From Mesorhizobium kowhaii (lineage in GTDB: Bacteria > Pseudomonadota > Alphaproteobacteria > Rhizobiales > Rhizobiaceae), in the NCBI RefSeq assembly GCF_003253745.1, contig NZ_MZXV01000080.1, positions 124,001 to 188,000 on the forward strand: a stretch of DNA of 64,000 bases, read 5' to 3'. A program made the translations under genes and the position numbers. Shown here in pieces: positions 8,494 through 18,482 of this stretch. Within the stretch, counting starts at the first letter, position 1. Each line of letters starts with the position of its first letter. The notes below the pieces were generated by a model. That model searched no databases. It was given only the letters and a program-made list of their open reading frames with translations, and had not been told where the DNA came from.

Positions 8494-9930
8494 ATGACCG
8501 AAATCAGCACAAGCAGGGTCGACTGGCGCGCTTTATGGGCGAGCGGCGACCTGGCGCGTTTCTGCTTCATCAGCCTCGGCATCCTGCTGCACGCCACCAA
8601 CGAGACGATGGTGGCAACGGTGATGCCGGCCATGGTCGGCGAACTGGCCGGCGTGCAGCTCGTCGGCTGGTCGCTGGCCATCTATGAGCTCGGCGCCATC
8701 GTCGCCGGCGCGGCGGCCGGGCGGCTGGTGAGCTATGTCCCGCTGCGCACCAACATGGTGGTCGCCGCCCTCCTCTATGCCGCCGGGGCGCTGATCTGCG
8801 CCACCTCGCCTTCCATGCAATTGTTCCTTGCCGGCCGCCTGATCGAAGGGCTTGGCGGCGGCGCGCTGGTGTCGCTGGCCTTCGTCTCGGTCGAGCGGCT
8901 GTTCTCGCGCGCCATCTGGCCGCAGCTTTTCGGCATCATGTCGGCGATCTGGGGCGTTGCCGCGTTCAGCGGCCCGATGCTCGGTGCAATCATGACCGAG
9001 CTTTTGTCATGGCGCTGGGCCTTCGGCATCTTCACCTTCGGCGGCACCGCCATGGCGCTGGCAAGTTTCATCGTGCTCAACACGCCGGAGGCGACGAAAC
9101 CCAGGACAAGCACCGGCAAGGCACCGCCCTTCCCGTTCGCAGCACTTGGCTGCCTTGCCGTCGCCGTGGTGCTGATCGCCTCGGCCGGCGTCGATATCGC
9201 CTTGCTGCGCTCGTCGCTGCTGATGGTCCTCGGCCTCATCGGCCTGGTGCTGTTCTTCTCCATCGACGCGCTGAAGCCGCGCTCCCGGCTTTTTCCGGCG
9301 CGGCTATTCTCGTGGCGCACACCGGTCGGCGCCGGCATGACCATGGTCGCCGCCTTTTCAGTGGCGACCTGTTCTTTCGGCGTCTACGGGCCGCTGATCC
9401 TGACCAGCCTGCACAACATTCCGCTGCTCACCACCGGCTACATCATCGCCGCCGAATCGATCGCCTGGTCGATCCTGTCGATCCTCGTCGCCAATGCGCC
9501 ACCGCAACGCGAGCGGCTGATCATCGTTGGCGGCGCGGTGATGATCGCGGCAGGCATCGCCGGCTTTGCCTACACGATACCGCTGGGCTCCATTCCGCTG
9601 ATCCTGCTTTGCGCCCTGCTGCAGGGCGGCGGCTTCGGCATCGCCTGGCCGTTCCTGACGCGCGTCATCGTCGCCTCCGCTCCGGAGGGCGAGCAGACCA
9701 TCGCCTCGGCGGCGGTGCCGACCATGCAGCGCATCGGCTATGCCGTGGGTGCAGCACTTGCCGGCATCGTCGCCAATGCCAGTGGCTTTTCGCAAGGTTT
9801 GAACCATGACGCGGCGGCGAATGTCGCGTCCTGGCTGTTCCTCGCCTTCGTGCCGCTCGGCATTGTCGGCTGCCTGGCTGCCTTGCGGACATCGTCAACG
9901 GCAAACCGTCTGCAGGAAGCTGTTGGTTAA
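8494..9930 (+). CDS. MFS transporter, probable drug or metabolite exporter
   Basis: Major facilitator superfamily protein of 478 residues with about 12-14 hydrophobic segments. The first helix region ILLHATNETMVATVMPAM and the later GRLIEGLGGGALVSL plus FSGPMLGAIM..LSWRWAFGIF match antiporter-type exporters of the drug:H+ class. ATG at 8494 is preferred over GTG at 8488 because the AGGGG motif sits at proper spacing. The upstream SoxR-like promoter suggests induction by redox-cycling compounds, as for SoxR-controlled MFS pumps in other bacteria; this is inference. Confidence 0.87.
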   Translation: MTEISTSRVDWRALWASGDLARFCFISLGILLHATNETMVATVMPAMVGELAGVQLVGWSLAIYELGAIVAGAAAGRLVSYVPLRTNMVVAALLYAAGALICATSPSMQLFLAGRLIEGLGGGALVSLAFVSVERLFSRAIWPQLFGIMSAIWGVAAFSGPMLGAIMTELLSWRWAFGIFTFGGTAMALASFIVLNTPEATKPRTSTGKAPPFPFAALGCLAVAVVLIASAGVDIALLRSSLLMVLGLIGLVLFFSIDALKPRSRLFPARLFSWRTPVGAGMTMVAAFSVATCSFGVYGPLILTSLHNIPLLTTGYIIAAESIAWSILSILVANAPPQRERLIIVGGAVMIAAGIAGFAYTIPLGSIPLILLCALLQGGGFGIAWPFLTRVIVASAPEGEQTIASAAVPTMQRIGYAVGAALAGIVANASGFSQGLNHDAAANVASWLFLAFVPLGIVGCLAALRTSSTANRLQEAVG

Positions 9931-10022
9931 AGCAATTCCAGGAAAAGTGTGAAACGGGGAAAAGCGCGTAGCGCCTTCCCTGAGGGCATTGCGTTAAAAC
10001 GAAGAGATAGAGCGCGATCCCG
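9931..10022. repeat. Palindromic intergenic repeat, copy 2
   Basis: Starts AGCAATTCCAGGAAAAGTG and carries GTGAAACGG, CATTGCGTTAAAACGAAGAG and ATAGAGCG, the same modules as the copies at 7745, 32547 and 41016, with an insertion in the middle. It lies between the convergent MFS and kdpE genes. Confidence 0.75.
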
Positions 10023-10023
10023 A

Positions 10024-10056
10024 GAGGTCGAATGGCCCCTCGCTCTATTCGACCTC
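10024..10056 (-). other. 10-bp stem-loop overlapping the kdpE stop codon
   Basis: GAGGTCGAAT (10024-10033) pairs with ATTCGACCTC (10047-10056), overlapping the last codons of kdpE. The leftward side has no T run, so it is a transcript-end structure rather than a textbook terminator. Confidence 0.45.
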
Positions 10057-10737
10057 GCGCAGGCGGTAGCCGACACCGGTCTCGGTGGTGATGTAGCGCG
10101 GCTGGTCGGGGATCTTCTCGATCTTCTGCCTGAGCTGCCGGACGTAGACCCTGAGATACTGCACGTCGGTCGAATCGCCCCAGACCTGCTTCAAAAGGAA
10201 ATGATGGGTCAGCACCTTGCCGGCGTGCTGCACCAGGATGCGCAGGATGTCGTATTCCTTCGGCGACAGCTTTACGTCCTTGCCTTCGACCTTGACGATG
10301 CGTTTGACCAGATCGACGGACAGGTCGCCAGTGTGGAACACCGGCGTTTCACCCTGCTGCTGGAACTTGTGGCGCAGCGCCACGCGGATGCGCGCTACCA
10401 GCTCGTTCATGCCGAATGGCTTGGTGACATAGTCATCGGCGCCGAGTTCCAGAGCCTGGACGATACCGGCCTCGTCGGTGCGGCTGGAAAGGATGACCAC
10501 CGGAATGTCGAGGCCGTCGTCGCGCCATTTGCGCAACAGCTCATGGCCGCTCATGCCGGGCAGGCCGAGGTCGAGCAGGACGAGATCCGGTTTCTCGGCC
10601 TCCATCAGTTCGATCGCCACCCTGGCGTTTGGCGCCTCGCTGATCGCATAGCCCTGGCTGCCGAGGCCTACGCGCAGCAGCTTGCGGATTGGCGGCTCGT
10701 CATCGACAACCAGTATCCTGACGTTCGAGTTTGTCAT
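10045..10737 (-). CDS. kdpE: KdpE response regulator
   Basis: OmpR/PhoB-type response regulator of 230 residues that activates kdpFABC when potassium is limiting or ionic stress is sensed by KdpD. The receiver domain has the acidic pair VVDDEP (11-14), phosphoacceptor Asp56 in LVLLDLGLPG, and the switch lysine in TKPFGMNEL. The winged helix C-terminal domain has LSPKEYDILRILVQHAGKVLTH and ends VGYRLREVE. The ATG overlaps the kdpD stop (ATGA). It is the last gene of the operon. Confidence 0.96.
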   Translation of the reverse strand: MTNSNVRILVVDDEPPIRKLLRVGLGSQGYAISEAPNARVAIELMEAEKPDLVLLDLGLPGMSGHELLRKWRDDGLDIPVVILSSRTDEAGIVQALELGADDYVTKPFGMNELVARIRVALRHKFQQQGETPVFHTGDLSVDLVKRIVKVEGKDVKLSPKEYDILRILVQHAGKVLTHHFLLKQVWGDSTDVQYLRVYVRQLRQKIEKIPDQPRYITTETGVGYRLREVE

Positions 10738-13466
10738 GCCAAGTCACCCACATCGTCGTCCGCATTCGAGGCGTCGAGCTCGGGCGGGTTCGCCGGCTTC
10801 GGCATCTTGATGGTGAAAACCGCGCCCGAACGGTCGGTTCGGTTTGCCGCCGTGATCGTGCCCCCCATCGCCTCGATGAAGCCGCGGCAGATCGACAGCC
10901 CGAGCCCGGTGCCGGCACGAACCTGGTCGCGCTTGCGCACCCGGTAGAACGTGTCGAAAATCCGTTCCAAATCGCCGGAGGGGATGCCCGGCCCCTCATC
11001 CATGATCTGCAGGATGACGGAACCATTGTCGGTCCAGCCCTGCACGCGGATCGTCGAGCCGGGCGGCGCGTATTTCGCCGCATTGTCGAGGAGATTGAAC
11101 AGCGCCTGCTCGAACAGGACGGGGTCGACCTTCAACATCGGCAGATCCGAGGGGATGTCTATCTCGGTCTTGTGCTCGGCGATGATTTTCCTGGCTCTCT
11201 GCAGGGCGGAACCGACGATGTCGCCGACATAGTGGAAAGCATAGTTCGGCTCCATCGCGCCGGACTCGATCTTGGTCATGTCGAGCAGATTGGCGATGAA
11301 GCGGTTCAATCGCTCGGATTCGTCGAGCACCGTCGTCAGCAGCTCCGCCCGGTCCTGTTCGGGAAGTGCCGGCGCGAATTCCCTCAGCGTGCCGGCCGCG
11401 CCCATGATGGCGGCGAGCGGCGTCTTCAGATCATGCGAGATGGAAGTGAGAAGTGCCGAGCGCAGCCTATCCGCCTCGGCAGCGAGCTTGGCGCGGTCGA
11501 CATCTGCGACCAGCTGGATGCGCTCGATGGCGACCGCCGCCTGGTCGGCCAGCGCATCGAGCAGGCGCTGCTGCTCGGGCGTCAGCAGCGGGCCCTGCTT
11601 GTCGTTGTCGAGGCCGATGACACCGATTGCCGTGCGCCCGGTCCGCAAGGGAAGATAGAGGCGCTTGGCGCCCGGAAGCGTGTCGGCGCCGCGTCCCGCG
11701 GCACGATTGTGCTCCCAGGCCCAACGGGCGGCTGCGATGTCGGCCTCGGCCAGCGTATCGTCGGGCGGATAGCCGGCCTTGACGGTGATCGTTCCGTCTT
11801 CCGGCAAAAGCAGCACCACCCGCAGCTTCAGCATCGAGGCGATCTGGAAGGCGGTGGCCCAGAGCACGTCGTCGAGCGTGCCGGCACCGGCGAGCTTCTT
11901 TGAGAAGAGGTAGATGTCCTCGGTGGCCCGCGCCCGCGAGCGGGCGGCGACCGCCTGCCGTTGCACGCGCGCCGTCAGATTGCTGGCAATGACGGCGACA
12001 ACCAGGAAGACGCCAAGCGCAACAATGCTCTCCGGATCCCGGATGGTCAGCGTGTAGCGCGGCTCCAGGAAGAAATAGTTGAAGGCAAGGGCGCTGACGA
12101 GACAGGCGTACAGAGCCGGCCACAGTCCGCCGGTGACCGCCGATGCCAGCACCGCGATGAGAAAGATGATGGCGAGATTGCGGACGTCGAGAAACTGGTC
12201 GAGGACCGCGCTGAAGGCGAGCGAACCCACGACATAGGCCGTGGACAGCAGATAGGGCCCTATCTGGAACTGCCTCTGCTCGTCCGCCGTCTTGACGCTC
12301 CTCGACGTCGCCTCGGTGTTGCGTTCATTTCCCGAAATGACATGGACGCTGATGTCGCCGGCATTGCGGATGAGATCATAGGTGAGCGAGCCTTCGATCA
12401 ATTCGCGCCAGCGCGATCGGGTCGGCCTGCCGACCACGATATGGGTGAAATTGTTCGCCGTCGCATAGCGCACAATGTCCTGCGCCACATTCTGACCCGG
12501 AATCGTCGTCACCTCGGCACCAAGTTGTTGGGCGAGGCGCAGGTTGGTTGCGAGCCGGTCCTTGTCCTCCTCGGGCATGCTGGCCAAGCGAGGGCTGTCG
12601 ACATGCAGCGCCGTCCAGGGAGCACGGAGCCGATCGGCCAGCCTGCGTGCATAGCGGACGCGAGCCGATCCTCCCAGGCGCGCGTCGAGGCAGACGAGGA
12701 CCCTTTCGCCTGCTGCCCACGGTCCAGGAATGGCGTGGGCCTGCATATGGATCAGCAACTGGTCGTCGACGCGCTGGGCGGTGCGGCGCAGCGCCAGTTC
12801 CCTCAGCGCCGTCAGATTGCCCGGCGAGAAATAGTTCTCGATGGCGCGTTGGGCGGTGTTGGGGAAATAGACCTTGCCCTCCTCGAGCCGCTTGATCAGG
12901 TCGTCGGGGGTGAGATCGATGATTTCGACATCATCGGCCTGGTCGATGATGGAATCGGGAACCGTCTCGCGGACCCTGACCTTGGTGATCTGGGCGACGA
13001 CATCGTTCAGGCTTTCGACATGCTGGATGTTGAGCGTCGTGTAGACGTCGATGCCTTGCGTCAGGATTTCCTGGACATCGAGGTAGCGCTTGGGGTGGCG
13101 GCTGCCGGGCGCGTTGGTGTGGGCGAGTTCGTCGACGAGAACCAGCGCCGGGCGCCGGGCGAGGATGGCGTCGATATCCATCTCGTCGAGGATGCGCCCC
13201 TTGTAGTCGACCTTGCGGCGGGCAATGACCTCGTAGCCCTCGACCAGGGCCAGTGTTTCCTTGCGGCCATGCGTTTCGACGACGCCGATCACCACGTCGA
13301 CGCCGTCGGCCAGCCTGGCGCGACCCGACATCAGCATCTCGTAGGTCTTGCCGACGCCGGGTGCCGCACCCAGGAATATTCTCAGGCGGCCGCGTGCCTC
13401 CCGCTCGGCATGATCAAGCAGCGCGTCGGGAGAAGGTCTGGTTTCGTTGCGGCTGTCGTCCGGCAT
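10734..13466 (-). CDS. kdpD: KdpD sensor histidine kinase
   Basis: Membrane sensor kinase for potassium limitation, 910 residues, full length. The KdpD N-terminal domain has Walker A GAAPGVGKT (33-41) and Walker B LVLVDELAHTN (108-118), followed by a universal-stress-type domain (about 250-380). Four closely spaced membrane segments lie at about 403-500, then a GAF-like region. The kinase core has the phosphorylated His678 (SISHDLKTPL), NLLDNAAKYAP (N box) and GTGLGLSICRGFIEAMGG (G box). It phosphorylates KdpE. It overlaps kdpE by four bases and starts 57 bp after kdpC. Confidence 0.96.
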   Translation of the reverse strand: MPDDSRNETRPSPDALLDHAEREARGRLRIFLGAAPGVGKTYEMLMSGRARLADGVDVVIGVVETHGRKETLALVEGYEVIARRKVDYKGRILDEMDIDAILARRPALVLVDELAHTNAPGSRHPKRYLDVQEILTQGIDVYTTLNIQHVESLNDVVAQITKVRVRETVPDSIIDQADDVEIIDLTPDDLIKRLEEGKVYFPNTAQRAIENYFSPGNLTALRELALRRTAQRVDDQLLIHMQAHAIPGPWAAGERVLVCLDARLGGSARVRYARRLADRLRAPWTALHVDSPRLASMPEEDKDRLATNLRLAQQLGAEVTTIPGQNVAQDIVRYATANNFTHIVVGRPTRSRWRELIEGSLTYDLIRNAGDISVHVISGNERNTEATSRSVKTADEQRQFQIGPYLLSTAYVVGSLAFSAVLDQFLDVRNLAIIFLIAVLASAVTGGLWPALYACLVSALAFNYFFLEPRYTLTIRDPESIVALGVFLVVAVIASNLTARVQRQAVAARSRARATEDIYLFSKKLAGAGTLDDVLWATAFQIASMLKLRVVLLLPEDGTITVKAGYPPDDTLAEADIAAARWAWEHNRAAGRGADTLPGAKRLYLPLRTGRTAIGVIGLDNDKQGPLLTPEQQRLLDALADQAAVAIERIQLVADVDRAKLAAEADRLRSALLTSISHDLKTPLAAIMGAAGTLREFAPALPEQDRAELLTTVLDESERLNRFIANLLDMTKIESGAMEPNYAFHYVGDIVGSALQRARKIIAEHKTEIDIPSDLPMLKVDPVLFEQALFNLLDNAAKYAPPGSTIRVQGWTDNGSVILQIMDEGPGIPSGDLERIFDTFYRVRKRDQVRAGTGLGLSICRGFIEAMGGTITAANRTDRSGAVFTIKMPKPANPPELDASNADDDVGDLA

Positions 13467-13523
13467 CAGGATCGATCATGGATGGCGCCGGGGATACTGT
13501 CGATCCCCGGACCTCACCATTCA

Positions 13524-14087
13524 CTATTTCGCGCCGTCCAGCGCAAGGTTGAGACCAAGCACGTTGACCACTGGTTCTCCCATGAAACCGAGCTCCCTGC
13601 CCTCGACCTGGCTGTCGACAAGCGCCTTGACCTTGGCTTCGTCGACGCCCCTGGCCTTGGCCACCCGGGCGACCTGGAAGTAGGCCGCTTCGGGGCTGAT
13701 ATGCGGATCGAGGCCGCTGCCGGACGTCGTCACCAGGTCCATCGGCACGGGCTGGTTCGGATTCTCCGCCTTCAGCTTTTCCGCGTCGCCCTTGATGCGA
13801 TCGATCAGCTTGGGATTGGTCGGGCCGAGGTTGCTGCCGCTCGAGGCGGCGGCGTTGTAGCCGTCGCCGGCGGCCGAGGGGCGGCCGTGGAAGTAACGAT
13901 CGCTGGCAAAGCCCTGGCCGATCAGTTCGGAGCCGATCACCTTGCCGTCCTTCTCGATCAGGCTGCCATTGGCCTGGCGCGGGAACAGCGCCTGGGCGAT
14001 GCCGGTCATGCCGATCGGATAGGTCAGGCCGGTCAGCACCGTGAAGAAGACGATCATGATGATCGCGGGTCTTATCTGGGTGAGCAT
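13524..14087 (-). CDS. kdpC: KdpC subunit of the potassium-transporting ATPase
   Basis: Single-pass membrane subunit of KdpFABC, 187 residues. One N-terminal helix ([21 protein letters not shown]) is followed by the periplasmic domain with the typical [39 protein letters not shown] region (split here at residues 50-88) and [17 protein letters not shown]. The start at 14087 gives the family N-terminus MLTQIRPAI; an upstream in-frame extension has no coding character. It begins 11 bp after kdpB. Confidence 0.95.
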   Translation of the reverse strand: MLTQIRPAIIMIVFFTVLTGLTYPIGMTGIAQALFPRQANGSLIEKDGKVIGSELIGQGFASDRYFHGRPSAAGDGYNAAASSGSNLGPTNPKLIDRIKGDAEKLKAENPNQPVPMDLVTTSGSGLDPHISPEAAYFQVARVAKARGVDEAKVKALVDSQVEGRELGFMGEPVVNVLGLNLALDGAK

Positions 14088-14098
14088 GGACGTATTCC

Positions 14099-16192
14099 TT
14101 AAGCGAGGCCGAGGGCGGTGACGATCATGTCGATCGCCTTGATGCCGACGAAGGGGACGATGATGCCGCCGAGGCCGTAGACGAGCAGGTTGCGGCGGAG
14201 CAGCGCGCCGGCGCCGATGGCACGATATTTGACGCCTCTCAGCGACAGCGGGATCAGCGCGATGATGATCAGCGCGTTGAAGATGATGGCCGACAGGATG
14301 GCGCTCTGCGGCGTCGCCAGATGCATGATGTTGAGCGCCTGCAGCGGGCCGGTCGTCTGTCCCGGCGCGACGTAGAAGACGGCGAACATCGCCGGAATGA
14401 TGGCGAAATACTTGGCGACGTCGTTGGCGATCGAGAAGGTGGTCAGCGAACCGCGCGTCATCAGCAACGCCTTGCCGATTTCGACGATCTCGATCAGCTT
14501 GGTCGGATCGCTGTCGAGATCGATCATGTTGCCGGCCTCGCGCGCGGCCACCGTGCCGGTGTTCATGGCGACGCCGACATCGGCCTGGGCCAGGGCCGGC
14601 GCATCGTTGGTGCCGTCGCCGCACATGGCAACCAGCTTGCCCTTGGCCTGCTCGTCGCGGATCAGCTTCAGCTTGTCCTCGGGTGTCGCCTGGGCGAGGA
14701 AGTCGTCGACGCCGGCTTCCGCGGCAATCGCCGCGGCCGTCATCGGATTGTCGCCGGTGATCATCACCGTGCGGATGCCCATGCGGCGCAGTTCGGTGAA
14801 GCGTTCGCTGATACCGCCCTTGACGATGTCCTTGAGGTGGACGACGCCGAGCAGGCGCCCGTCGCGTTCGACCGCCAGCGGCGTGCCGCCCGACTTGGCG
14901 ATCTCGTCGGCGATGGCCTGCAGATCGCGGACGGATTCGCTGCTTGGGCGCGTGCCATGAGAGGCTGATGTCGACTGGTTGACATGGGCAAGAACCGAAT
15001 CGACGGCGCCCTTGCGGACCGACGAACCATCGATGTCGACGCCGCTCATGCGGGTTTGCGCGGTGAAGGGCACGAAAGTGGCGTGCAACGTCGCCATGTC
15101 GCGGGCGCGGATGGCGTACTTTTCCTTGGCGAGCACGACGATCGAGCGGCCTTCGGGCGTCTCGTCGGCGAGCGAGGCGAGCTGGGCCGCGTCGGCCAGT
15201 TCCTGCTCGGTGACGCCTTTGACCGGGCGAAACTGCGTCGCCTGGCGATTGCCGAGCGTGATCGTGCCGGTCTTGTCGAGCAGCAGCGTGTCGACGTCGC
15301 CGGCCGCCTCGACGGCGCGGCCGGACATGGCCAGCACGTTGAAGCGCACAAGGCGGTCCATGCCGGCGATGCCGATGGCCGACAGCAGGGCGCCGATCGT
15401 CGTCGGGATCAGGGTCACGAACAGCGCGACCAGCACGGTCACCGAGATGTAGCCACCCGAATAGGAGGCAAAGCTCGGGATCGTCGCCGTGGCCAGCACG
15501 AAGATCAGCGTCATGCCGACGAGCAGGATGTTGAGCGCGATCTCGTTCGGCGTCTTCTGGCGCTCGGCGCCTTCGACCAGCGAGATCATGCGGTCGAGGA
15601 AGGTATGGCCGGAGGCCGCGGTGATGCGCACGCGGATCCAGTCGGACAGCACCTGCGTGCCGCCCGTGACCGCCGAACGATCGCCGCCGGATTCGCGGAT
15701 GACTGGCGCGGATTCGCCCGTGATCGCCGCCTCATTGACCGAAGCGACGCCTTCGATCACCTCGCCGTCGGACGGGATGATGTCACCGGCCTCGACCAGC
15801 ACGGCATCGCCGACCTTGAGGCTGGTGCCGGGCACCAGCTTGTATTTCGTGCGGTCTTCACCGGTCAAAAGCTTGGCCTGGGTCTCGGTGCGCGCCTTGC
15901 GCAGCGAATCCGCCTGCGCCTTGCCACGGCCTTCGGCGACGGCTTCGGCGAAGTTGGCAAACAGCACGGTGAACCACAGCCAGATGATGATCTGCAGCGT
16001 GAATTTGAAATCGCCGCCGCCGGTGATCAGATCCCTGACGAACAGGACGGTCGTGAGCGCCGAGACAACGGCGACGACGAACATCACCGGATTCCTGATC
16101 AGGGTGCGCGGGTTCAATTTCTTGAAGGCCCCGCCGATGGCGGGCAAGAGGATGCTAGCATCCATGATGCTCGCAGATTTTGAGTGGCTCAT
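14099..16192 (-). CDS. kdpB: KdpB, catalytic P-type ATPase subunit
   Basis: P-type ATPase that energises KdpA potassium uptake, 697 residues, full length. The phosphorylated Asp306 sits in [13 protein letters not shown], the actuator TGES motif is at 158-161 (the serine corresponding to the inhibitory phosphoserine of E. coli KdpB), and the hinge [16 protein letters not shown] is near the C-terminal third. Seven or so membrane segments are visible. Its ATG overlaps the stop of an open frame in the kdpA-kdpB gap. Coupled with kdpC downstream. Confidence 0.97.
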   Translation of the reverse strand: MSHSKSASIMDASILLPAIGGAFKKLNPRTLIRNPVMFVVAVVSALTTVLFVRDLITGGGDFKFTLQIIIWLWFTVLFANFAEAVAEGRGKAQADSLRKARTETQAKLLTGEDRTKYKLVPGTSLKVGDAVLVEAGDIIPSDGEVIEGVASVNEAAITGESAPVIRESGGDRSAVTGGTQVLSDWIRVRITAASGHTFLDRMISLVEGAERQKTPNEIALNILLVGMTLIFVLATATIPSFASYSGGYISVTVLVALFVTLIPTTIGALLSAIGIAGMDRLVRFNVLAMSGRAVEAAGDVDTLLLDKTGTITLGNRQATQFRPVKGVTEQELADAAQLASLADETPEGRSIVVLAKEKYAIRARDMATLHATFVPFTAQTRMSGVDIDGSSVRKGAVDSVLAHVNQSTSASHGTRPSSESVRDLQAIADEIAKSGGTPLAVERDGRLLGVVHLKDIVKGGISERFTELRRMGIRTVMITGDNPMTAAAIAAEAGVDDFLAQATPEDKLKLIRDEQAKGKLVAMCGDGTNDAPALAQADVGVAMNTGTVAAREAGNMIDLDSDPTKLIEIVEIGKALLMTRGSLTTFSIANDVAKYFAIIPAMFAVFYVAPGQTTGPLQALNIMHLATPQSAILSAIIFNALIIIALIPLSLRGVKYRAIGAGALLRRNLLVYGLGGIIVPFVGIKAIDMIVTALGLA

Positions 16193-16398
16193 TTTGGAGC
16201 TCCGGCTTCGCTGTTGTTGGATGGCACCGATCGATCGGATGCCGAAAAGGGTGGCCCGTAGACCAGCAGCCAGATCACGATCATGACCGCCGCAATGCCC
16301 AGGAACGTGGATATGGTCGGGAAGGGAGGGGGAGTTGCCTCCCCCTCATTGTCGGCTCAGGGCCGAGCCTTGCGACGCATGTTGCTGAACCAGGACAT
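16189..16398 (-). pseudogene. Small membrane-protein frame between kdpA and kdpB, interrupted by an in-frame TGA
   Basis: The 231-bp kdpA-kdpB gap holds an ATG at 16398 that opens 13 codons (MSWFSNMRRKARP), then TGA at 16357-16359. The same frame stays open for 55 more codons and stops in an ATGA overlap with kdpB. The second part includes a hydrophobic helix ([17 protein letters not shown]) and a polar tail. An internal ATG at 16284 could give a separate 31-residue protein. Options are a nonsense-mutated gene, read-through, or two peptides. I do not recognise the family. Confidence 0.45.
16326..16347 (-). other. GNRA-capped 9-bp hairpin downstream of the in-frame TGA
   Basis: On the leftward transcript GAGGGGGAG pairs perfectly with CTCCCCCTC across a GCAA tetraloop. 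It starts nine bases after the in-frame TGA. No T run follows, so termination is unlikely; an mRNA-processing or translation-modulating role is possible. Confidence 0.6.
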
Positions 16399-16423
16399 GA
16401 CTTCTATCCAAGGCGGGGCGGTT

Positions 16424-18127
16424 TCAGAAGGTCTGCCCATGGATCATCGCCAAATGTTCGACGATCGGTCCGATTGCCAGCGCCGGGAAGAAGGTCAGGC
16501 CGACGACGATCAGGATGACGCCGACCAGCAGGCCGACGAACAGCGGGCCATCGGTCGGGAAGGTGCCGGCTGAGGCCGGGACCGTCTTCTTGGCCACCAG
16601 CGAGCCGGCAATGGCCAGCGCCGGAATGATGACCAGGAAGCGTCCCATCAGCATGCCGATACCGAGCGTTATATTGTACCAGGGCGTGTTGCCACTGAGG
16701 CCGCCAAAGGCCGAGCCATTGTTCGCCGCCGCCGAGGTATAGGCGTAGAGAACCTCAGAGAAGCCGTGCGGGCCGGCATTGGCGATCGATGCCACGGCGC
16801 TTGGCAGCACCACGGCAATGGCCGTGAAGATCAGCATCGCCAGCGGCAGGCTGAGGATGGCCAGCATCGCCATCTTGACTTCCTTGGCTTCGATCTTCTT
16901 GCCGAGATATTCCGGCGTGCGGCCAACCATCAGCCCGGCAACGAAGACCGCAACGACGATGAACATCAGGATGCCGTAGAAGCCGGCGCCAACGCCGCCG
17001 ACGATGACTTCGCCGAGCTGCATGTTGATCATCGGGATGAAGCCGCCGAGTGCCGTGAAGCTGTCATGCATGGCGTTGACCGCGCCGCAGGACGCGGCGG
17101 TAGTGACGACAGCAAACAGTGCCGACATGGCGATGCCGAAGCGGCTCTCCTTGCCTTCCATGTTGCCGCCGTCGATGCCAAGCGCGTGCACCAGCGGATT
17201 GCCGGCAGCTTCCGCCCAGTAACAGACGGCGACACCGGCGATGAACAGGACACCCATGGTGGCCAGGATCGCCCAGCCCTGGCGCTGGTTGCCGACCATG
17301 CGGCCGAAGACGTTGGTCAAGGCGGCGCCGAGCGCGAAGATCGTCACCATCTGGATCAGGTTGGAGATCGCATCGGGATTTTCGAAAGGATGCGCGGCAT
17401 TGGCATTGAAGAAACCACCACCATTGGTGCCGAGCATCTTGATGGCCACCTGCGACGCGACCGGGCCGACCGCAATCGTCTGCTGCGCGCCTTCCAGCGT
17501 CGTGGCGTTGACATAGGCGCCGAGCGTCTGCGGCATGCCGAGCCAGACATAGACGAGGGTCAGGACGATACAGAGCGGCAGCAGCACATAGAGGGTGCAG
17601 CGGGTGATATCGACCCAGAAATTGCCGATGGACTTGACTGAGGCGCGGGCAAAGCCACGGATCAGCGCGACCGCGATGGCGATACCGACCGCTGCCGACA
17701 TGAAGTTCTGCACAGTGAGGCCGGCCATCTGCACGAGGTAGGACATCGTGCTTTCGCCGCCGTAGTTCTGCCAGTTGGTGTTGCTTACGAAGCTGACGGC
17801 GGTGTTGAAGGCGAGATTGGGTTCGACGGCGGTCATGCCCGCCGGATTGTAAGGCAGGACGCCTTGCAGCCGCTGCAGGACATAAAGCACCAGGAAGCTG
17901 ACAACGCTGAAGAACATGATGCCTGCCGCATAGGTGGTCCAGTGTTGTTCCTCGCGCTCGCTGGTTCCCGCGATGCGATAAAGCCCGCGTTCAATCGGGC
18001 CTAGAACCGGCGAAAGAAATGTCCGGTCGCCGTTGAAGACGCGGTACATGTAGCCGCCGAGCGGCTTCACCAGCAAAACGACGATCCCGCAGTAGACGAG
18101 GATCTGTAGCCATCCGTTGAGAGTCAT
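16424..18127 (-). CDS. kdpA: KdpA, potassium channel-like subunit
   Basis: Potassium-binding and translocating subunit of KdpFABC, 567 residues with about ten membrane helices. The four selectivity-filter repeats typical of the SKT family are represented by [38 protein letters not shown], and [17 protein letters not shown]. The start follows kdpF by 34 bp. Together with KdpB, KdpC and KdpF it forms the high-affinity inner-membrane uptake complex. Confidence 0.97.
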   Translation of the reverse strand: MTLNGWLQILVYCGIVVLLVKPLGGYMYRVFNGDRTFLSPVLGPIERGLYRIAGTSEREEQHWTTYAAGIMFFSVVSFLVLYVLQRLQGVLPYNPAGMTAVEPNLAFNTAVSFVSNTNWQNYGGESTMSYLVQMAGLTVQNFMSAAVGIAIAVALIRGFARASVKSIGNFWVDITRCTLYVLLPLCIVLTLVYVWLGMPQTLGAYVNATTLEGAQQTIAVGPVASQVAIKMLGTNGGGFFNANAAHPFENPDAISNLIQMVTIFALGAALTNVFGRMVGNQRQGWAILATMGVLFIAGVAVCYWAEAAGNPLVHALGIDGGNMEGKESRFGIAMSALFAVVTTAASCGAVNAMHDSFTALGGFIPMINMQLGEVIVGGVGAGFYGILMFIVVAVFVAGLMVGRTPEYLGKKIEAKEVKMAMLAILSLPLAMLIFTAIAVVLPSAVASIANAGPHGFSEVLYAYTSAAANNGSAFGGLSGNTPWYNITLGIGMLMGRFLVIIPALAIAGSLVAKKTVPASAGTFPTDGPLFVGLLVGVILIVVGLTFFPALAIGPIVEHLAMIHGQTF

Positions 18128-18161
18128 GGTTGTAGCTTTCCGTGCCTTGCGCCAATTGCTG

Positions 18162-18251
18162 TCAGAAGCGTTCTGGGCGAACGAGGGCGTATGTCAGGTA
18201 GACGAGCAGGAACAGCGTCACGCCGCCACCGAGGATATAGTCGACGAGCAT
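18162..18251 (-). CDS. kdpF: KdpF, small stabilising subunit
   Basis: A 29-residue hydrophobic peptide ([19 protein letters not shown], then [10 protein letters not shown]), matching the single-helix KdpF pattern that ends LVRPE(R/K)F. It stabilises the KdpABC complex in the inner membrane. It lies 34 bp before kdpA and 16 bp after another small hydrophobic ORF. Confidence 0.9.
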   Translation of the reverse strand: MLVDYILGGGVTLFLLVYLTYALVRPERF

Positions 18252-18267
18252 TTTTGCGGTCCTCGCG

Positions 18268-18348
18268 TTAAAGAATGTCACAGGCTTTGATGTAGGCGAA
18301 GGAAAGGGCGAAAAACAAAATCCCTATCCCGAGAACAATAATGTCCAT
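18268..18348 (-). CDS. 26-residue membrane peptide at the head of the kdp operon
   Basis: An ATG at 18346-18348 opens 26 codons: one hydrophobic helix (IIVLGIGILFFALSFAYI) ending KACDIL, with a stop at 18268-18270. It lies 16 bp ahead of kdpF in the same direction, and GCAAGGAACAAGCACA upstream offers an AAGGA ribosome site. I recall short ORFs with an FFALS.xY..CD pattern ahead of kdpF in other genomes, usually unannotated. Role unknown; a second accessory peptide of KdpFABC is a reasonable guess. Confidence 0.7.
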   Translation of the reverse strand: MDIIVLGIGILFFALSFAYIKACDIL

Positions 18349-18482
18349 TGTGCTTGTTCCTTGCTTCCGGTCTTCCACTTTCGCCTGATACAGACAGGTC
18401 GGCGATTACGTGAAAACGGCCCGTCGCATTTTGGCGGCGGTACCGGATGTGTTTTCTCAAGGGTGATATGGACCCGATCGCC

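Noticed and set aside
11961-14102. 713-codon rightward frame opposite kdpD and kdpC
   Set aside because: Antisense to two full-length, well-conserved genes; composition (His, Asp, Arg rich, no domain) is typical of GC-rich shadows.
16326-16359. In-frame TGA plus downstream hairpin as a selenocysteine (SECIS) site
   Set aside because: The GCAA loop lacks the conserved bulged U and GGUC-type loop expected of bacterial SECIS elements, and the protein has no selenoprotein features. A nonsense change or separate ORF is more likely.
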